A DNA stretch of 64,000 nt from Bacillus spongiae. Its GTDB lineage: Bacteria > Bacillota > Bacilli > Bacillales > Bacillaceae_K. The notes below the pieces were generated by a model that saw only the letters and a list, made by a program, of their open reading frames with translations, was not told the origin of the DNA and ran no database searches. The DNA is taken from assembly GCF_037120725.1 (NCBI RefSeq), contig NZ_JBBAXC010000001.1, positions 1 to 64,000 of the forward strand. Direction: 5' to 3'. How positions within the stretch are numbered: the first letter of the stretch is position 1; every line of letters begins with the position of its first letter. A program made the translations under genes and the position numbers. Below, one piece after another: positions 7,354-16,427 of the stretch.

Positions 7354-9048
7354 ATGGGACTACTTATTGCCAGCATCTTATTCATTATTATCATCTTTAG
7401 TATAAGCACTTTCTTACGTAGAAAGCATTATCAGGAAGTAGACGCTCTAGAAGGTTGGAAGGTAGACATCATGAATCGGCCTGTACTGGAGGAATTGTCG
7501 AAGGTTAAACAGCTAAATATGACAGGAGAAACCGAAGAATTATTTGAAAAGTGGCGTCAACAATGGGAGGAAATCTTATCAGTTTCGCTACCAAATGTTG
7601 AAGAGTTCTTATTTGACGCGGAGGAGCATGCGGATAAATTTCGTTTAAAGAAAGCCAAACTTTCTACAACTAATGCAAGTATTTTACTACAAAGGATCGA
7701 GAAAGAAATAGAAAATATTCTGGAAGAGCTTTCTGAGTTGGTAGGAAGTGAAGAGAAAAACCGTGTTGAAATCGAAGAACTTAACCTCCAATTCCAAGAG
7801 TGTCGAAAACAGTTACTTGCCCATCGCCATCAGTTTGGTGAAGCAGCTTCATCTTTAGAAACCGAATTAATGGAAATTAAGCAAGTATTTGATTCTTTTC
7901 AAGAACTTACAAATGCAGGAAACTACCTTGAAGCACGAGAACTCTTACATACATTACAGCAACAATATGAGAGCGTGGCATTAAAAATAGAAAAAACCCC
8001 AGATTTATTAGCTCAATGTCAAACTATTTTACCTTCACAATTAGATGAGATTCAGAATGGGTACATAGAAATGAAGGAACAGGGGTATACGTTAGATCAC
8101 CTTGAAATTGAGCAAGAGGTTCAAAAATACATAGATGAATTGAAAAAAATGAGAGCAAAGGTGTCAGACTTTGATGTTATAAAGGTTGAGGAAACGATCA
8201 CAACGATAAAAGAAAAAATCCAATCCTTATACGACCTTTTAGAACAAGAGGTTAATAGTAAACATTATGTTGTGCAAAATGAGCCTGAAATTAAGCAATT
8301 GCTTGATGAGTTACGAATCGAGAATGATGTATTAAAAACGGAAACAGATTTTGTTCAACAAGGTTATCGATTAGAGTCTGAGGATCTAGATACACCAAGA
8401 AAATTGGAAAAACAGCTTCATATAATCTTGAACCGTTACAACAAATTCGTGAGCGGTGTGTCTGAGCATGATGTTGCCTTTTCATTTATTAGTGATGAGC
8501 TAAAAAAGATAAAGGAAGAACTGAATCAAATACGTGAAAATCAAACGGAATTTGCACAGCACCTTCAAAATTTAAGAAAAGATGAAATGGATGCAAGAAA
8601 TAGTATTTCTGAATTAAAGATAAAGTTAAGTAAGGCCATTAGAATGATTTCAAAAAGCAATGTACCTGGACTGCCTGAAGAATATGAATTGCTATTAGAC
8701 CAGGCTAAAGAGCATGTAGAAAATGCTGTTCAGTCTTTAAATGAAAAGCCGCTGAACATGAAAAATATTCAGGCCTTTTTAACTGAAGCATCTGACTCGA
8801 TTACAGATTTTTATGAGAAAACAGAGGAGTTAGTAGAAAAAGTATTACTTGCTGAAAAGGTAATCCAATACGGTAATCGATACCGAAGTCGGTATAGTAC
8901 TGTTGAAGAAGGCTTAAATTCAGCTGAAGCTTCCTTTAGAAGCTATCAGTATCAAACTGCGTTAGAACAGGCAGCAGCTACTGTTGAAGAAGTTGAACCT
9001 GGTGCTCTAAAGAAAATTGAGTCATGGGGAAGCGAGGGAGTATCATGA
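7354..9048 (+). CDS. ezrA: septation ring formation regulator EzrA
   Basis: This 564-residue protein has one N-terminal transmembrane helix (LLIASILFIIIIFSISTFL, residues 3-21) followed by a long cytoplasmic region of spectrin-like helical coiled coils. That is the known plan of EzrA (about 562 residues in B. subtilis). EzrA binds FtsZ, prevents extra Z-rings at the poles, and links division with wall synthesis. Of the two adjacent ATGs, 7354 has the better spacing (6 bases) from aggagg. The stop overlaps the start of the next gene by four bases (ATGA), which indicates translational coupling to a small membrane protein. Confidence 0.96.
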   Translation: MGLLIASILFIIIIFSISTFLRRKHYQEVDALEGWKVDIMNRPVLEELSKVKQLNMTGETEELFEKWRQQWEEILSVSLPNVEEFLFDAEEHADKFRLKKAKLSTTNASILLQRIEKEIENILEELSELVGSEEKNRVEIEELNLQFQECRKQLLAHRHQFGEAASSLETELMEIKQVFDSFQELTNAGNYLEARELLHTLQQQYESVALKIEKTPDLLAQCQTILPSQLDEIQNGYIEMKEQGYTLDHLEIEQEVQKYIDELKKMRAKVSDFDVIKVEETITTIKEKIQSLYDLLEQEVNSKHYVVQNEPEIKQLLDELRIENDVLKTETDFVQQGYRLESEDLDTPRKLEKQLHIILNRYNKFVSGVSEHDVAFSFISDELKKIKEELNQIRENQTEFAQHLQNLRKDEMDARNSISELKIKLSKAIRMISKSNVPGLPEEYELLLDQAKEHVENAVQSLNEKPLNMKNIQAFLTEASDSITDFYEKTEELVEKVLLAEKVIQYGNRYRSRYSTVEEGLNSAEASFRSYQYQTALEQAAATVEEVEPGALKKIESWGSEGVS

Positions 9049-9335
9049 GAAAGGGCATCCTATTAATGGGAGCTACTAGTTTCGTTGTATGGATGGCAGT
9101 GCTTTTTATAATGCTTTTTCCACCTAGAGAAATTGAAGTGTCTTCCACAGCAGCGTCGGCTAGTCAAAGTGAAAATATATCAAAGGCAGCAATAGAGGGT
9201 CAATTAGAGAAAGACAGCGTGAGTGAAAACGCTGAAGAAGCTTTGCAATTTGTGGATATTTCCCCTTTAGTAGAAACAAATGGAAAAATTAGCATAGATC
9301 AGTTAATCCAATATGTAAATGAAAGAAAAAACTAG
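9045..9335 (+). CDS. small membrane protein translationally coupled to ezrA
   Basis: This 96-residue unknown protein has a basic N-terminus, one hydrophobic segment (ILLMGATSFVVWMAVLFIMLF, about residues 4-24) and an acidic, Ser/Ala/Glu-rich tail. It is probably a bitopic membrane protein. The start ATG 9045 overlaps the ezrA stop as ATGA behind gcgaggga. The longer reading from 9024 would sit inside ezrA with no SD. Tight coupling suggests a role with EzrA at the membrane, which is inference only. Its stop codon lies in the 5' arm of the terminator that follows. Confidence 0.75.
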   Translation: MRKGILLMGATSFVVWMAVLFIMLFPPREIEVSSTAASASQSENISKAAIEGQLEKDSVSENAEEALQFVDISPLVETNGKISIDQLIQYVNERKN

Positions 9336-9353
9336 CTTACTTGCTAGTTTTTT
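9326..9353 (+). terminator. ezrA operon terminator
   Basis: actagc/gctagt (9331-9336, 9343-9348) is flanked by A5 and T6. The stem overlaps the stop codon at 9333-9335. Confidence 0.85.
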
Positions 9354-9530
9354 CTAATTTCAACCCCTTAATAGAGATCCATTATGTGAAAACCCAACTA
9401 TCTATATTAAAGTTGACTACTATAGTTCGACTTGGTAAATATGCATGGGTTTCTTTAAGTAGAAAACAAAATCTGCATATGATAGGATTAAATGACCATA
9501 AAAATGTTCGATAAAATGGTGGTGAATGAA

Positions 9531-10682
9531 TTGATTTATCTTGATAATAGTGCAACAACAAAACCTTACGAGGAAGTATTAGAGACATTTTTAAAGGTAA
9601 GTAGTAGCTATTTTGGAAATCCCTCCTCTTTGCATTCTCTAGGTGGAAACATAGAAAAATTACTTGAGCAAGCAAGAAAGCAATCGGCTTCTTTACTTGG
9701 AGTAAAGGGAAATGAAATATTCTATACTTCTGGTGGAACAGAGTCCAATAATTTAGCGTTAAAAGGAGTGGCACTTCACTATCAAAAACGTGGGAAACAT
9801 ATTATTACTTCCTCTATTGAGCATCCCTCAATCAAGGAGACGTGTCAACAATTAGAAGAACACGGTTTTGACATTACATATTTGCCTGTGAATTCTTTTG
9901 GTAGAATAAATCCTGATGATGTTGAAGCAGCCTTACGGAATGATACGATATTAGTCTCTATTATGCATGTTAATAATGAAGTTGGCACTGTTCAACCTAT
10001 TAAACGAATTGGAGAGTTACTTGCAGATAGACCGAGGACACTCTTTCATGTTGATCATGTACAAGGGGTAGGGAAGGTACCGTTGGACTTTTATGAATGT
10101 CATATCGATTTATGCTCCTTGTCCGCACATAAGTTTCATGGTCTTAAGGGAACAGGCCTATTATTTGTTAAAGAAGGCCTTAAGCTATCGCCACTTCATT
10201 CAGGTGGGGAACAAGAAAGAAGGCTCAGAAGCGGTACAGAGAATACGGGAGGAATAGTAAGTTCAGCTAAGGCTCTTCGATTATATTTACAAGAAGCAAA
10301 CGAAGGAAGAGAAAGATTACGTCAATTAAATAGTTATGTGAGAAAACAACTAAGTGAGATGGAAGGAATAGAAATTCATTCTCCAGATGAAAACATTGCA
10401 CCACATATTGTGAATTTTTCGCTCCTTGGTTTAAAGGGAGAGGTTCTGGTTCATGCATTTGAGGAAAATGATATATATATTTCTACTACAAGTGCTTGTT
10501 CATCAAAACAAAAAAAACCTAGTTCTACATTATTGGCAATGGGGAAAAGTATAGAAAAGGCAGATAGCGCAGTGCGAGTAAGTTTATCCTTTCACAACAC
10601 CCAAAAGGAAATGGATACGTTTATTAATGTACTTCGCCATATTCAGATGAAATACGCTAATGTTATAAGGAGAGCTAAATAG
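9531..10682 (+). CDS. nifZ: cysteine desulfurase NifZ-type, sulfur donor for ThiI
   Basis: This class V aminotransferase-fold PLP enzyme removes sulfur from cysteine as a persulfide. I prefer TTG 9531 (MIYLDNSATTKPYEE, 383 residues) because homologues begin with this strand and ggtggtg lies about 6 bases upstream; the frame is open back to 9492. The PLP lysine is Lys201 in SAHKFHG. The acceptor cysteine is Cys323 in the loop STTSACSSKQKK. The gene abuts thiI (the stop is directly followed by the thiI ATG). In B. subtilis NifZ is the dedicated sulfur donor to ThiI for 4-thiouridine in tRNA, so the same pairing is expected here. Confidence 0.9.
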   Translation: MIYLDNSATTKPYEEVLETFLKVSSSYFGNPSSLHSLGGNIEKLLEQARKQSASLLGVKGNEIFYTSGGTESNNLALKGVALHYQKRGKHIITSSIEHPSIKETCQQLEEHGFDITYLPVNSFGRINPDDVEAALRNDTILVSIMHVNNEVGTVQPIKRIGELLADRPRTLFHVDHVQGVGKVPLDFYECHIDLCSLSAHKFHGLKGTGLLFVKEGLKLSPLHSGGEQERRLRSGTENTGGIVSSAKALRLYLQEANEGRERLRQLNSYVRKQLSEMEGIEIHSPDENIAPHIVNFSLLGLKGEVLVHAFEENDIYISTTSACSSKQKKPSSTLLAMGKSIEKADSAVRVSLSFHNTQKEMDTFINVLRHIQMKYANVIRRAK

Positions 10683-11894
10683 ATGAATTATGAACGTATA
10701 CTGATTCGTTACGGTGAAATATCAACAAAAGGTAGAAATAGAAATCAATTTGTAAGTAAGTTGAAGGGAAATATTGTTCGACTGTTTAAAGATATGCCTA
10801 ACCTTCATGTGCAATCCACACGAGATCGGATGCATATATTATTGAACGGAGAAAACGGTGAAGAAGTAATGAAACGCCTTCGGACAGTTTTTGGTATTCA
10901 ATCTTTTTCTCCTGTTATTAAAACAACTCAAAGCCTAGAAGAGATTCAATTAGCGGCTCTTGAACTAATGAAGAAAGCCTACCAGGAAGGGTGTACTTTT
11001 AAAGTATCCGTCAAAAGAGCAGATAAATCATTCTCATATGATACGAATGAACTAAATCATTTAGTAGGTGGCTTTATTTTACCTAAAATTGAGGGACTCA
11101 CCGTTAATGTAAAACAACCTGATATTAAACTTCATATTGAGATAAGAAAAGAAGGTGTGTATCTTTCAAATGAAGTGATAGAAGGTGCAGGTGGGATGCC
11201 AGTAGGAACAAGTGGAAAGGCGATGCTCATGTTATCTGGTGGTCTTGATAGTCCTGTTGCTGGCTATATGACGATGAAAAGAGGAGTCGAACTTGAAGCA
11301 GTTCATTTTCATAGTCCTCCGTTTACGTCTGAGAGGGCCAAAGAAAAAGTGGTGGAATTAGCTCGTCAGTTATCTCCTTTTAGTGGGAGCATCAAGCTTC
11401 ATATTGTCCCTTTTACGGAAATTCAACAAACCATTCATGCACAAGTACCAGAAAACTATACGATGACGTCTACGCGTAGAATGATGTTGATGATTACCGA
11501 TGAAATTCGGAAACAACAAAACGGCTTAGCTATTGTAACAGGAGAAAGTCTAGGTCAAGTTGCTAGTCAAACGTTAGATAGTATGTTTGCAATAAATGAT
11601 GTTACGTCAACACCTATCATTCGTCCACTGGTTACCTTCGACAAAACGGAGATTATTAACATAGCACAGGATATAGGAACGTATGAAACATCCATTTTAC
11701 CTTACGAGGACTGCTGTACCATTTTTACACCACCTTCTCCTAAGACAAAACCGAAAAAAGAAAAAGTGGAATATTACGAGAGCTTTGTTGATTTTGCTAC
11801 GCTTATAAGTGAAGCTGTTAAAGAAACAGAGACAGTCACATTAAGTGTGAAAAGAAATGATGTTACTGAAAATGTACTAAATGATTTATTGTAA
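10683..11894 (+). CDS. thiI: tRNA 4-thiouridine synthase ThiI
   Basis: The 403-residue protein consists of an N-terminal ferredoxin-like region, a THUMP RNA-binding domain (about 60-165) and an ATP-pyrophosphatase domain with the PP-loop SGGLDSP at 185-191. It adenylates U8 of tRNA and transfers sulfur to make s4U, a near-UV sensor. It has no C-terminal rhodanese domain, as in other Bacilli. This is consistent with direct sulfur transfer from the adjacent cysteine desulfurase. The SD aaggagag lies at the end of the preceding gene, so the two are one operon. No clear terminator follows before the sspA promoter. Confidence 0.96.
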   Translation: MNYERILIRYGEISTKGRNRNQFVSKLKGNIVRLFKDMPNLHVQSTRDRMHILLNGENGEEVMKRLRTVFGIQSFSPVIKTTQSLEEIQLAALELMKKAYQEGCTFKVSVKRADKSFSYDTNELNHLVGGFILPKIEGLTVNVKQPDIKLHIEIRKEGVYLSNEVIEGAGGMPVGTSGKAMLMLSGGLDSPVAGYMTMKRGVELEAVHFHSPPFTSERAKEKVVELARQLSPFSGSIKLHIVPFTEIQQTIHAQVPENYTMTSTRRMMLMITDEIRKQQNGLAIVTGESLGQVASQTLDSMFAINDVTSTPIIRPLVTFDKTEIINIAQDIGTYETSILPYEDCCTIFTPPSPKTKPKKEKVEYYESFVDFATLISEAVKETETVTLSVKRNDVTENVLNDLL

Positions 11895-11949
11895 TCCCTT
11901 ATAAAGAATGGAAAAAGGTAAAGTAGGAACAATTACCAATTTATTATTC

Positions 11950-11979
11950 GAATGAAGTCATGTGTTTTCGCACATTCTA
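11950..11979 (+). promoter_or_regulatory. SigmaG-type promoter of sspA
   Basis: GAATG (11950-11954), an 18-base spacer and CATTCTA (11973-11979) match the forespore SigmaG pattern gnATR-N17/18-CATnnTA. This is expected for a small acid-soluble spore protein gene. Confidence 0.7.
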
Positions 11980-12002
11980 TACTCACAAGGAGGTGAAAAC
12001 AC

Positions 12003-12212
12003 ATGGCATACAACAATAATTCAAATCAATTAGTTACTCCACAAGCTCAACAAGCGATTGACCAAATGAAATATGAAATTGCGTCTGAGTTTGGCGTTCA
12101 ATTAGGTCCTGATGCAACATCACGCGCTAACGGTTCTGTTGGTGGTGAGATTACAAAGCGCCTAGTTCAAATGGCTGAGCAACAAATTGGTGGAGGATAC
12201 CAACAACAATAA
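12003..12212 (+). CDS. sspA: alpha/beta-type small acid-soluble spore protein
   Basis: This 69-residue protein has the two conserved SASP blocks, [20 protein letters not shown] and [17 protein letters not shown]. These proteins coat forespore DNA, shift it toward an A-like form and protect against UV and heat. The germination protease site lies in the EIASEFG segment. The start follows aaggaggtg. The gene stands alone with a SigmaG-type promoter and a strong terminator. Its position next to thiI equals that of B. subtilis sspA, but other alpha/beta SASP genes are near-identical, so the letter is by synteny. Confidence 0.95.
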   Translation: MAYNNNSNQLVTPQAQQAIDQMKYEIASEFGVQLGPDATSRANGSVGGEITKRLVQMAEQQIGGGYQQQ

Positions 12213-12244
12213 GGTAAGAAAGAAATTAAATAATATGGCTACAG

Positions 12245-12270
12245 GAAGCGGGAAATTCCCGCTTCTTTTT
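12245..12270 (+). terminator. sspA terminator
   Basis: gaagcggg/cccgcttc (12245-12252, 12258-12265), extended by aa/tt, is followed by TTTTTG. Confidence 0.9.
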
Positions 12271-12470
12271 GTTTTACATACTTAGTAGTTTTTGCAAGTG
12301 TCACCGTAATATTTTAAAAGAGGTGGGAATGAGTGATAAAATTAGCTGCTTTGAAATACTAGAAGATAAACTGTATGCGCAGCTTTAATCCTCACCTGAA
12401 TTTCGCTACAATAGAGGAAAAGAGAACAGACAGTAGTACTGCCTGTATATTTCATATGTGAGGGATTTAG

Positions 12471-14069
12471 ATGGGAACTTTATGGTACAACGGAAATATT
12501 TATACAATGAAAAAAGAAGGAGAAAAGGTAGAAGCCGTTTTTACCAAAAATGGAAAAGTGATAGAAACTGGCTCACTTCATGTATTGAAAGAGAAATATC
12601 AAAGTCATCGTTTTAAGCAAGAGGATTTAAAAGGAGCTACGATGATTCCTGGTTTAGTTGATAGCCATATGCATCTCATTGGTTATGGTGAAAAGCTACT
12701 TCGTTTAGACCTGTCTAAAATGACTTCTAAACAGCAGGTACTAGATGCTATAAAAGAAAGAGCTGAAATAACTTCAACAAATGAGTGGATAATAGGAGAA
12801 GGTTGGAATGAAAATTTATGGAGCCCACCCGAGGTTATTGTAAGGGAGGAGCTTGATGCGATTGCCCCAAATCATGCTGTTTTACTAAAGCGAACATGTC
12901 GGCATGCATTAGTCGTAAACTCGAAAGCATTAACTCATGCCAGTATTAATGAGGAAATTCAATCTCCCGTTGGTGGAGTAGTAGGTCGTGATGATCATGA
13001 CAAACTAAATGGTGTATTTAAAGACAAGGCACAAGACTTAATATTCGATGCACTTCCTCCCGTTTCTAAAAACTACTTAGAAAAAGCTTTAAAAAAGGCT
13101 ATCGACAGTTGTTGGAGTCTCGGCCTAGTCGGTGTCCACACAGAAGATATGAGCTATTATGGGGGCTTGCAACAAACTTATGATGCATTTAATCAAGTTA
13201 TTAATAAAGAAGGTCGCCCTTTCAAGGCTCATTTGCTCGTGCATCATGAAGTTATTGATGAATGGAAATCTGCTGGACATTCATTTTTATCTGGAGAAAA
13301 ATATCTCGAGTGGGGAGCGATGAAAATATTTGCCGATGGTGCCCTTGGAGGGAGAACGGCCCTATTAAGCCATCCCTATAATGATGATCCAACCACCAAT
13401 GGTGTTGCCATACATTCACAAGAGGAGCTAACCAATTTAGTGAAAAAGGCAAGATCTATAAAATTACCGGTAGCAGTTCATGTCATTGGTGATTTAGCCT
13501 TTCAATATACTTTGAATGCAGTTAAGAAACATCCAACGACCGAATTAAGGAGAGATCGTTTTATTCATGGGCAAATCTTGCGTAAGGAATTAATTAATGA
13601 GGCGAAGGGTCTTCCTATGATTATTGATATTCAACCTCAATTTGTCACTTCAGACTTTCCGTGGGTGATAGACCGCATTGGGGAAGAAAATATGACCTAT
13701 AACTATGCTTGGAAAACATTATTATCAGAAGGAATCGTTTGTGCAGGAGGGTCTGACTCTCCGATTGAGGAAGTGAATCCTCTATTAGGGATTTATGCAG
13801 CAGTTAGCCGTCAGGTGAAAGTAAACGGGGACTTTGTTACGTTTCAACCAGAAGAGAGACTTTCTCGCTTTGAGGCGATTAGCCTTTATACAAAAGGGAG
13901 TGCAATTGCTGCTCACCATGAATTGAATAGAGGAATAATCGAAGAAGGGTATGAGGCAGACTTTACAATATTTGTTGAAGATCCATTCACAGTGAACGTG
14001 AACGACCTCCCTCAATTAACGGTTTTCATGACAGTTGTTGATGAGGAAATTGTCTTTAGGAAAAATTAA
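12471..14069 (+). CDS. YtcJ-like amidohydrolase
   Basis: This 532-residue protein belongs to the amidohydrolase superfamily, YtcJ/NfdA-like. A short beta-sandwich flanks a metal-dependent TIM barrel. The HxH metal motif is in PGLVDSHMHLIGYG (about residues 61-74). Further conserved residues lie in KIFADGALGGRTALL, HVIGDLAF, HGQ and GGSDSPIEEVNP. Relatives hydrolyse N-substituted formamides or other cyclic amides, but the substrate cannot be read from the sequence. The start ATG 12471 follows gtgaggga. It is a single gene between sspA and the converging nadK. Confidence 0.85.
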   Translation: MGTLWYNGNIYTMKKEGEKVEAVFTKNGKVIETGSLHVLKEKYQSHRFKQEDLKGATMIPGLVDSHMHLIGYGEKLLRLDLSKMTSKQQVLDAIKERAEITSTNEWIIGEGWNENLWSPPEVIVREELDAIAPNHAVLLKRTCRHALVVNSKALTHASINEEIQSPVGGVVGRDDHDKLNGVFKDKAQDLIFDALPPVSKNYLEKALKKAIDSCWSLGLVGVHTEDMSYYGGLQQTYDAFNQVINKEGRPFKAHLLVHHEVIDEWKSAGHSFLSGEKYLEWGAMKIFADGALGGRTALLSHPYNDDPTTNGVAIHSQEELTNLVKKARSIKLPVAVHVIGDLAFQYTLNAVKKHPTTELRRDRFIHGQILRKELINEAKGLPMIIDIQPQFVTSDFPWVIDRIGEENMTYNYAWKTLLSEGIVCAGGSDSPIEEVNPLLGIYAAVSRQVKVNGDFVTFQPEERLSRFEAISLYTKGSAIAAHHELNRGIIEEGYEADFTIFVEDPFTVNVNDLPQLTVFMTVVDEEIVFRKN

Positions 14070-14210
14070 TGTTCTTACTGATCGTATACTTAGGAGGAAA
14101 GTACGGTCAGACTTAATTATTTCTTTACTCTTTCATTGAAATTGAAGCTGGTAGTTATCATGTAATAATTGGTTCGGCTTGATATTACTCTTTGAAGAAA
14201 TGATGGAATA
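14070..14210 (+). other. intergenic stretch after the amidohydrolase with a weak hairpin
   Basis: An imperfect hairpin, ctgatcgta...tacggtcag, lies around 14078-14113 with no T run behind it. It might end the amidohydrolase transcript weakly. Nothing else is seen before the structured element at 14211. Confidence 0.3.
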
Positions 14211-14278
14211 AGGTCCTTGGCAGGTGGGTACAAGACGAAGGTGAAAGGTTCGTGCATGCCCCCACCTGGAAAGGACTT
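14211..14278. ncRNA. unassigned compact structured element
   Basis: Three nested helices can be drawn: 14211-14218 with 14271-14278 (8 bp, one G-U), 14221-14228 with 14261-14268 (8 bp perfect, caggtggg/cccacctg), and 14235-14239 with 14249-14253 (acgaa/ttcgt). A gg/ga internal loop separates the outer two helices. The terminal loop is ggtgaaagg. No T run follows on the plus strand, so it is not a plain terminator. Strand and function are unknown. It lies between two convergent genes. Confidence 0.4.
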
Positions 14279-14407
14279 CTTTAAGGTGGAAATATACTAG
14301 ACAATGGTTCATGTAACGATAATCAAATTTTCGTCAAACTCATCAGTTCAACTCTTTCTGAGCTTATTAGGTATTCTGCTTTTTTGGCACTGTTATCGTT
14401 GTTCCAT

Positions 14408-15208
14408 TTATAAAAATGTTCTCTTCACTTTTTCCCAGAATGAATTGTCTTTAAGCTTAACGGTTTTAATTACTTTACCACTTAATCCTATTTGAATGTC
14501 TTGTACATGCTGAATACTTAATGCTTCGTTATCCATGCCCATTGTAGGGTAATCGTTTCCATCTTGAACGACTTGAAGGGATAGACTTCGTTGTCCACTT
14601 AAAATAAAGGAGGATCCAAGCGTTCGATACCGGTTATTATTTAAGGATGCTAACTCACTTACTTGAATACATGGAAGCATTGGGTCTACAACAGAGCCAT
14701 TCACAGACTTATTATAGGCGGTGCTTCCTGTGGGAGTCGCAATTAACATTCCATCTCCGCGGAATGTTTCAAAATGTATATCGTCAATAAATACATCAAT
14801 AACGAACGTTTTAATAATACCTGAACGAAGGCTAAATTCATTTAAACAATAGAAGGATGTTTGGTCATTAACTTTTACTTCAATGGTAGGGTAACGTCGG
14901 ATTTCGATTTCTTCAGCTAACATTGCTTGAATCATTTTTTGCTGATCATCTAATTGAAAGTCACAGTACATACTTAAGCTCCCTGTTGAAGAGATTCCAG
15001 CATACAAACAGTCTTCTCTAAAGCCTGTTTTTCGAACCGCTTGTAAAAAGGTCCCGTCTCCACCAACACTAACGATAATGTTGGCTTTATCAGGAGAATC
15101 TAATATATTAAAATTGTACTTTCTAGCTAAATCTTTTAGACCGTTAAGATGTTGTAAGGTTTCCTGATCACTTCTTGTATAAAAGTACATATTTCTTCGA
15201 TCTGCCAT
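14408..15208 (-). CDS. nadK: NAD kinase (second Bacillus type, YtdI)
   Basis: The 266-residue ATP/polyphosphate NAD kinase phosphorylates the 2' hydroxyl of NAD to make NADP. The diagnostic GGDGT motif is at residues 49-53 (VSVGGDGTFLQAV). The NE motif is in CLNEFSLRSG, and the glycine-rich GDGMLIATPTGSTAY follows. The start is set by ggagggg 6 bases upstream. By synteny with sppA-yteJ it corresponds to B. subtilis YtdI (NadK2/PpnKB). It faces the amidohydrolase gene tail to tail and is divergent from sppA. Confidence 0.93.
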   Translation of the reverse strand: MADRRNMYFYTRSDQETLQHLNGLKDLARKYNFNILDSPDKANIIVSVGGDGTFLQAVRKTGFREDCLYAGISSTGSLSMYCDFQLDDQQKMIQAMLAEEIEIRRYPTIEVKVNDQTSFYCLNEFSLRSGIIKTFVIDVFIDDIHFETFRGDGMLIATPTGSTAYNKSVNGSVVDPMLPCIQVSELASLNNNRYRTLGSSFILSGQRSLSLQVVQDGNDYPTMGMDNEALSIQHVQDIQIGLSGKVIKTVKLKDNSFWEKVKRTFL

Positions 15209-15397
15209 TTTTTACCCCTCCGAATGTAAGTTATCTTTCAAAAAAAGGATTAAATTTGATAGAATATTGTAGTAGTTCTAGAAAATAGGTGAAATAATGT
15301 TAATTAATGTCCCTATATAATAATCTTACCATGAAAATGAAACTCATTCGTAAGCGAAACGTATTTATAGGTGACTTATTTAAGGAGGATATTATTG

Positions 15398-16414
15398 ATG
15401 AATGGAAAGCGCTGGTTGGCATTAGCCTTAGCTGCAGGATTATTTTTCGTATCTATTGGAGTTAATTTTGTTTCTTCACTACTATTTGGAGACATTTTTT
15501 CCGGTTTGGATGTTGAAGAGACGTTCGGAGAAGAGATGCTCGGAGAAGATGTTATTGAAGATGGTAATCCGCTAAGTAAAATAGCGGTGTTAGAAGTTGA
15601 TGGTGTCATCCAAGATGGGGGAGATGCATCCTCCTTTTTTGAAAGCGTAGGTTATAATCATCAATTTTTTATGGAACAACTTAAGTCGGTGAAAGAGGAT
15701 TCATCTGTTAAAGGAATTATTTTAAGTGTTAACACGCCAGGTGGCGGGACAGCAGAGAGTGCCCAAATTCATGAGATGTTAGTGAAAATAAAAGAGGAAA
15801 CAGAGAAACCATTGTATGTTTCCATGGGATCAATGGCTGCATCAGGAGGTTATTATATTTCTGCACCTGCGGATAAAATTTTTGCAAGCCGTGAAACGAT
15901 GACAGGGTCACTTGGCGTTATTTTACAAAGCATCAATTATTCTGGATTAGCAGAAAAGTATGGAGTCGAATTTGTAACAATCAAGAGTGGACCTTATAAA
16001 GATATATTGAGTCCAAGTCGCCCGGTATCCGATGAAGAGAAAAAGATATTGCAAGATATGATAGATAATTCTTATGAGGCCTTTGTTGATGTAATTGCTG
16101 AAGGTCGAGGGATGGATGAAAAGAAAGTAAGGGAATTAGCGGACGGTCGCATTTATGATGGACTTCAAGCGAGAGAAGTCGGTTTAATTGATGAATTTGG
16201 TTATTTGGACGATGTTATTAACGCTATGCGTAATGACCATAATTTAGAAGGAGCACAAGTTATTCGTTATGAAGACAGCGTTGGGTTCGGGTTAGGCTCA
16301 CTATTTGAATTGTCAGCTCAGAAATTCATTGGACAGGATTTTGAAGCGACGGCTTTAATGAAAATATTAGGTAACCCTAATTCACCTAGACTATTGTATT
16401 TATATTCAGAATAA
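15398..16414 (+). CDS. sppA: signal peptide peptidase SppA
   Basis: This 338-residue membrane-anchored serine protease of the S49 family degrades released signal peptides and, in Bacillus, also guards against lantibiotics. One N-terminal transmembrane helix (about residues 8-28) is followed by the protease domain. The nucleophile Ser lies in MGSMAASGGYYISAPADKIFA (about residue 147). The general-base Lys lies in KSGPYKDILSPSRP (about 199). The single-domain form is typical of Gram-positives. The start ATG 15398 lies 9 bases behind aaggagg. The GTG at 15371 lies upstream of that SD. yteJ follows after 13 bases, so the pair is an operon. Confidence 0.94.
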   Translation: MNGKRWLALALAAGLFFVSIGVNFVSSLLFGDIFSGLDVEETFGEEMLGEDVIEDGNPLSKIAVLEVDGVIQDGGDASSFFESVGYNHQFFMEQLKSVKEDSSVKGIILSVNTPGGGTAESAQIHEMLVKIKEETEKPLYVSMGSMAASGGYYISAPADKIFASRETMTGSLGVILQSINYSGLAEKYGVEFVTIKSGPYKDILSPSRPVSDEEKKILQDMIDNSYEAFVDVIAEGRGMDEKKVRELADGRIYDGLQAREVGLIDEFGYLDDVINAMRNDHNLEGAQVIRYEDSVGFGLGSLFELSAQKFIGQDFEATALMKILGNPNSPRLLYLYSE

Positions 16415-16427
16415 GGAGGAATGAGTA

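Noticed and set aside
14304-14495. 63-codon plus-strand frame overlapping the end of nadK
   Set aside because: It overlaps the conserved 3' end of nadK, has no SD and has a composition unlike a real protein.
15346-15362. cre-like cgtaagcgaaacgt before sppA
   Set aside because: Three mismatches to the operator pattern, including both ends.
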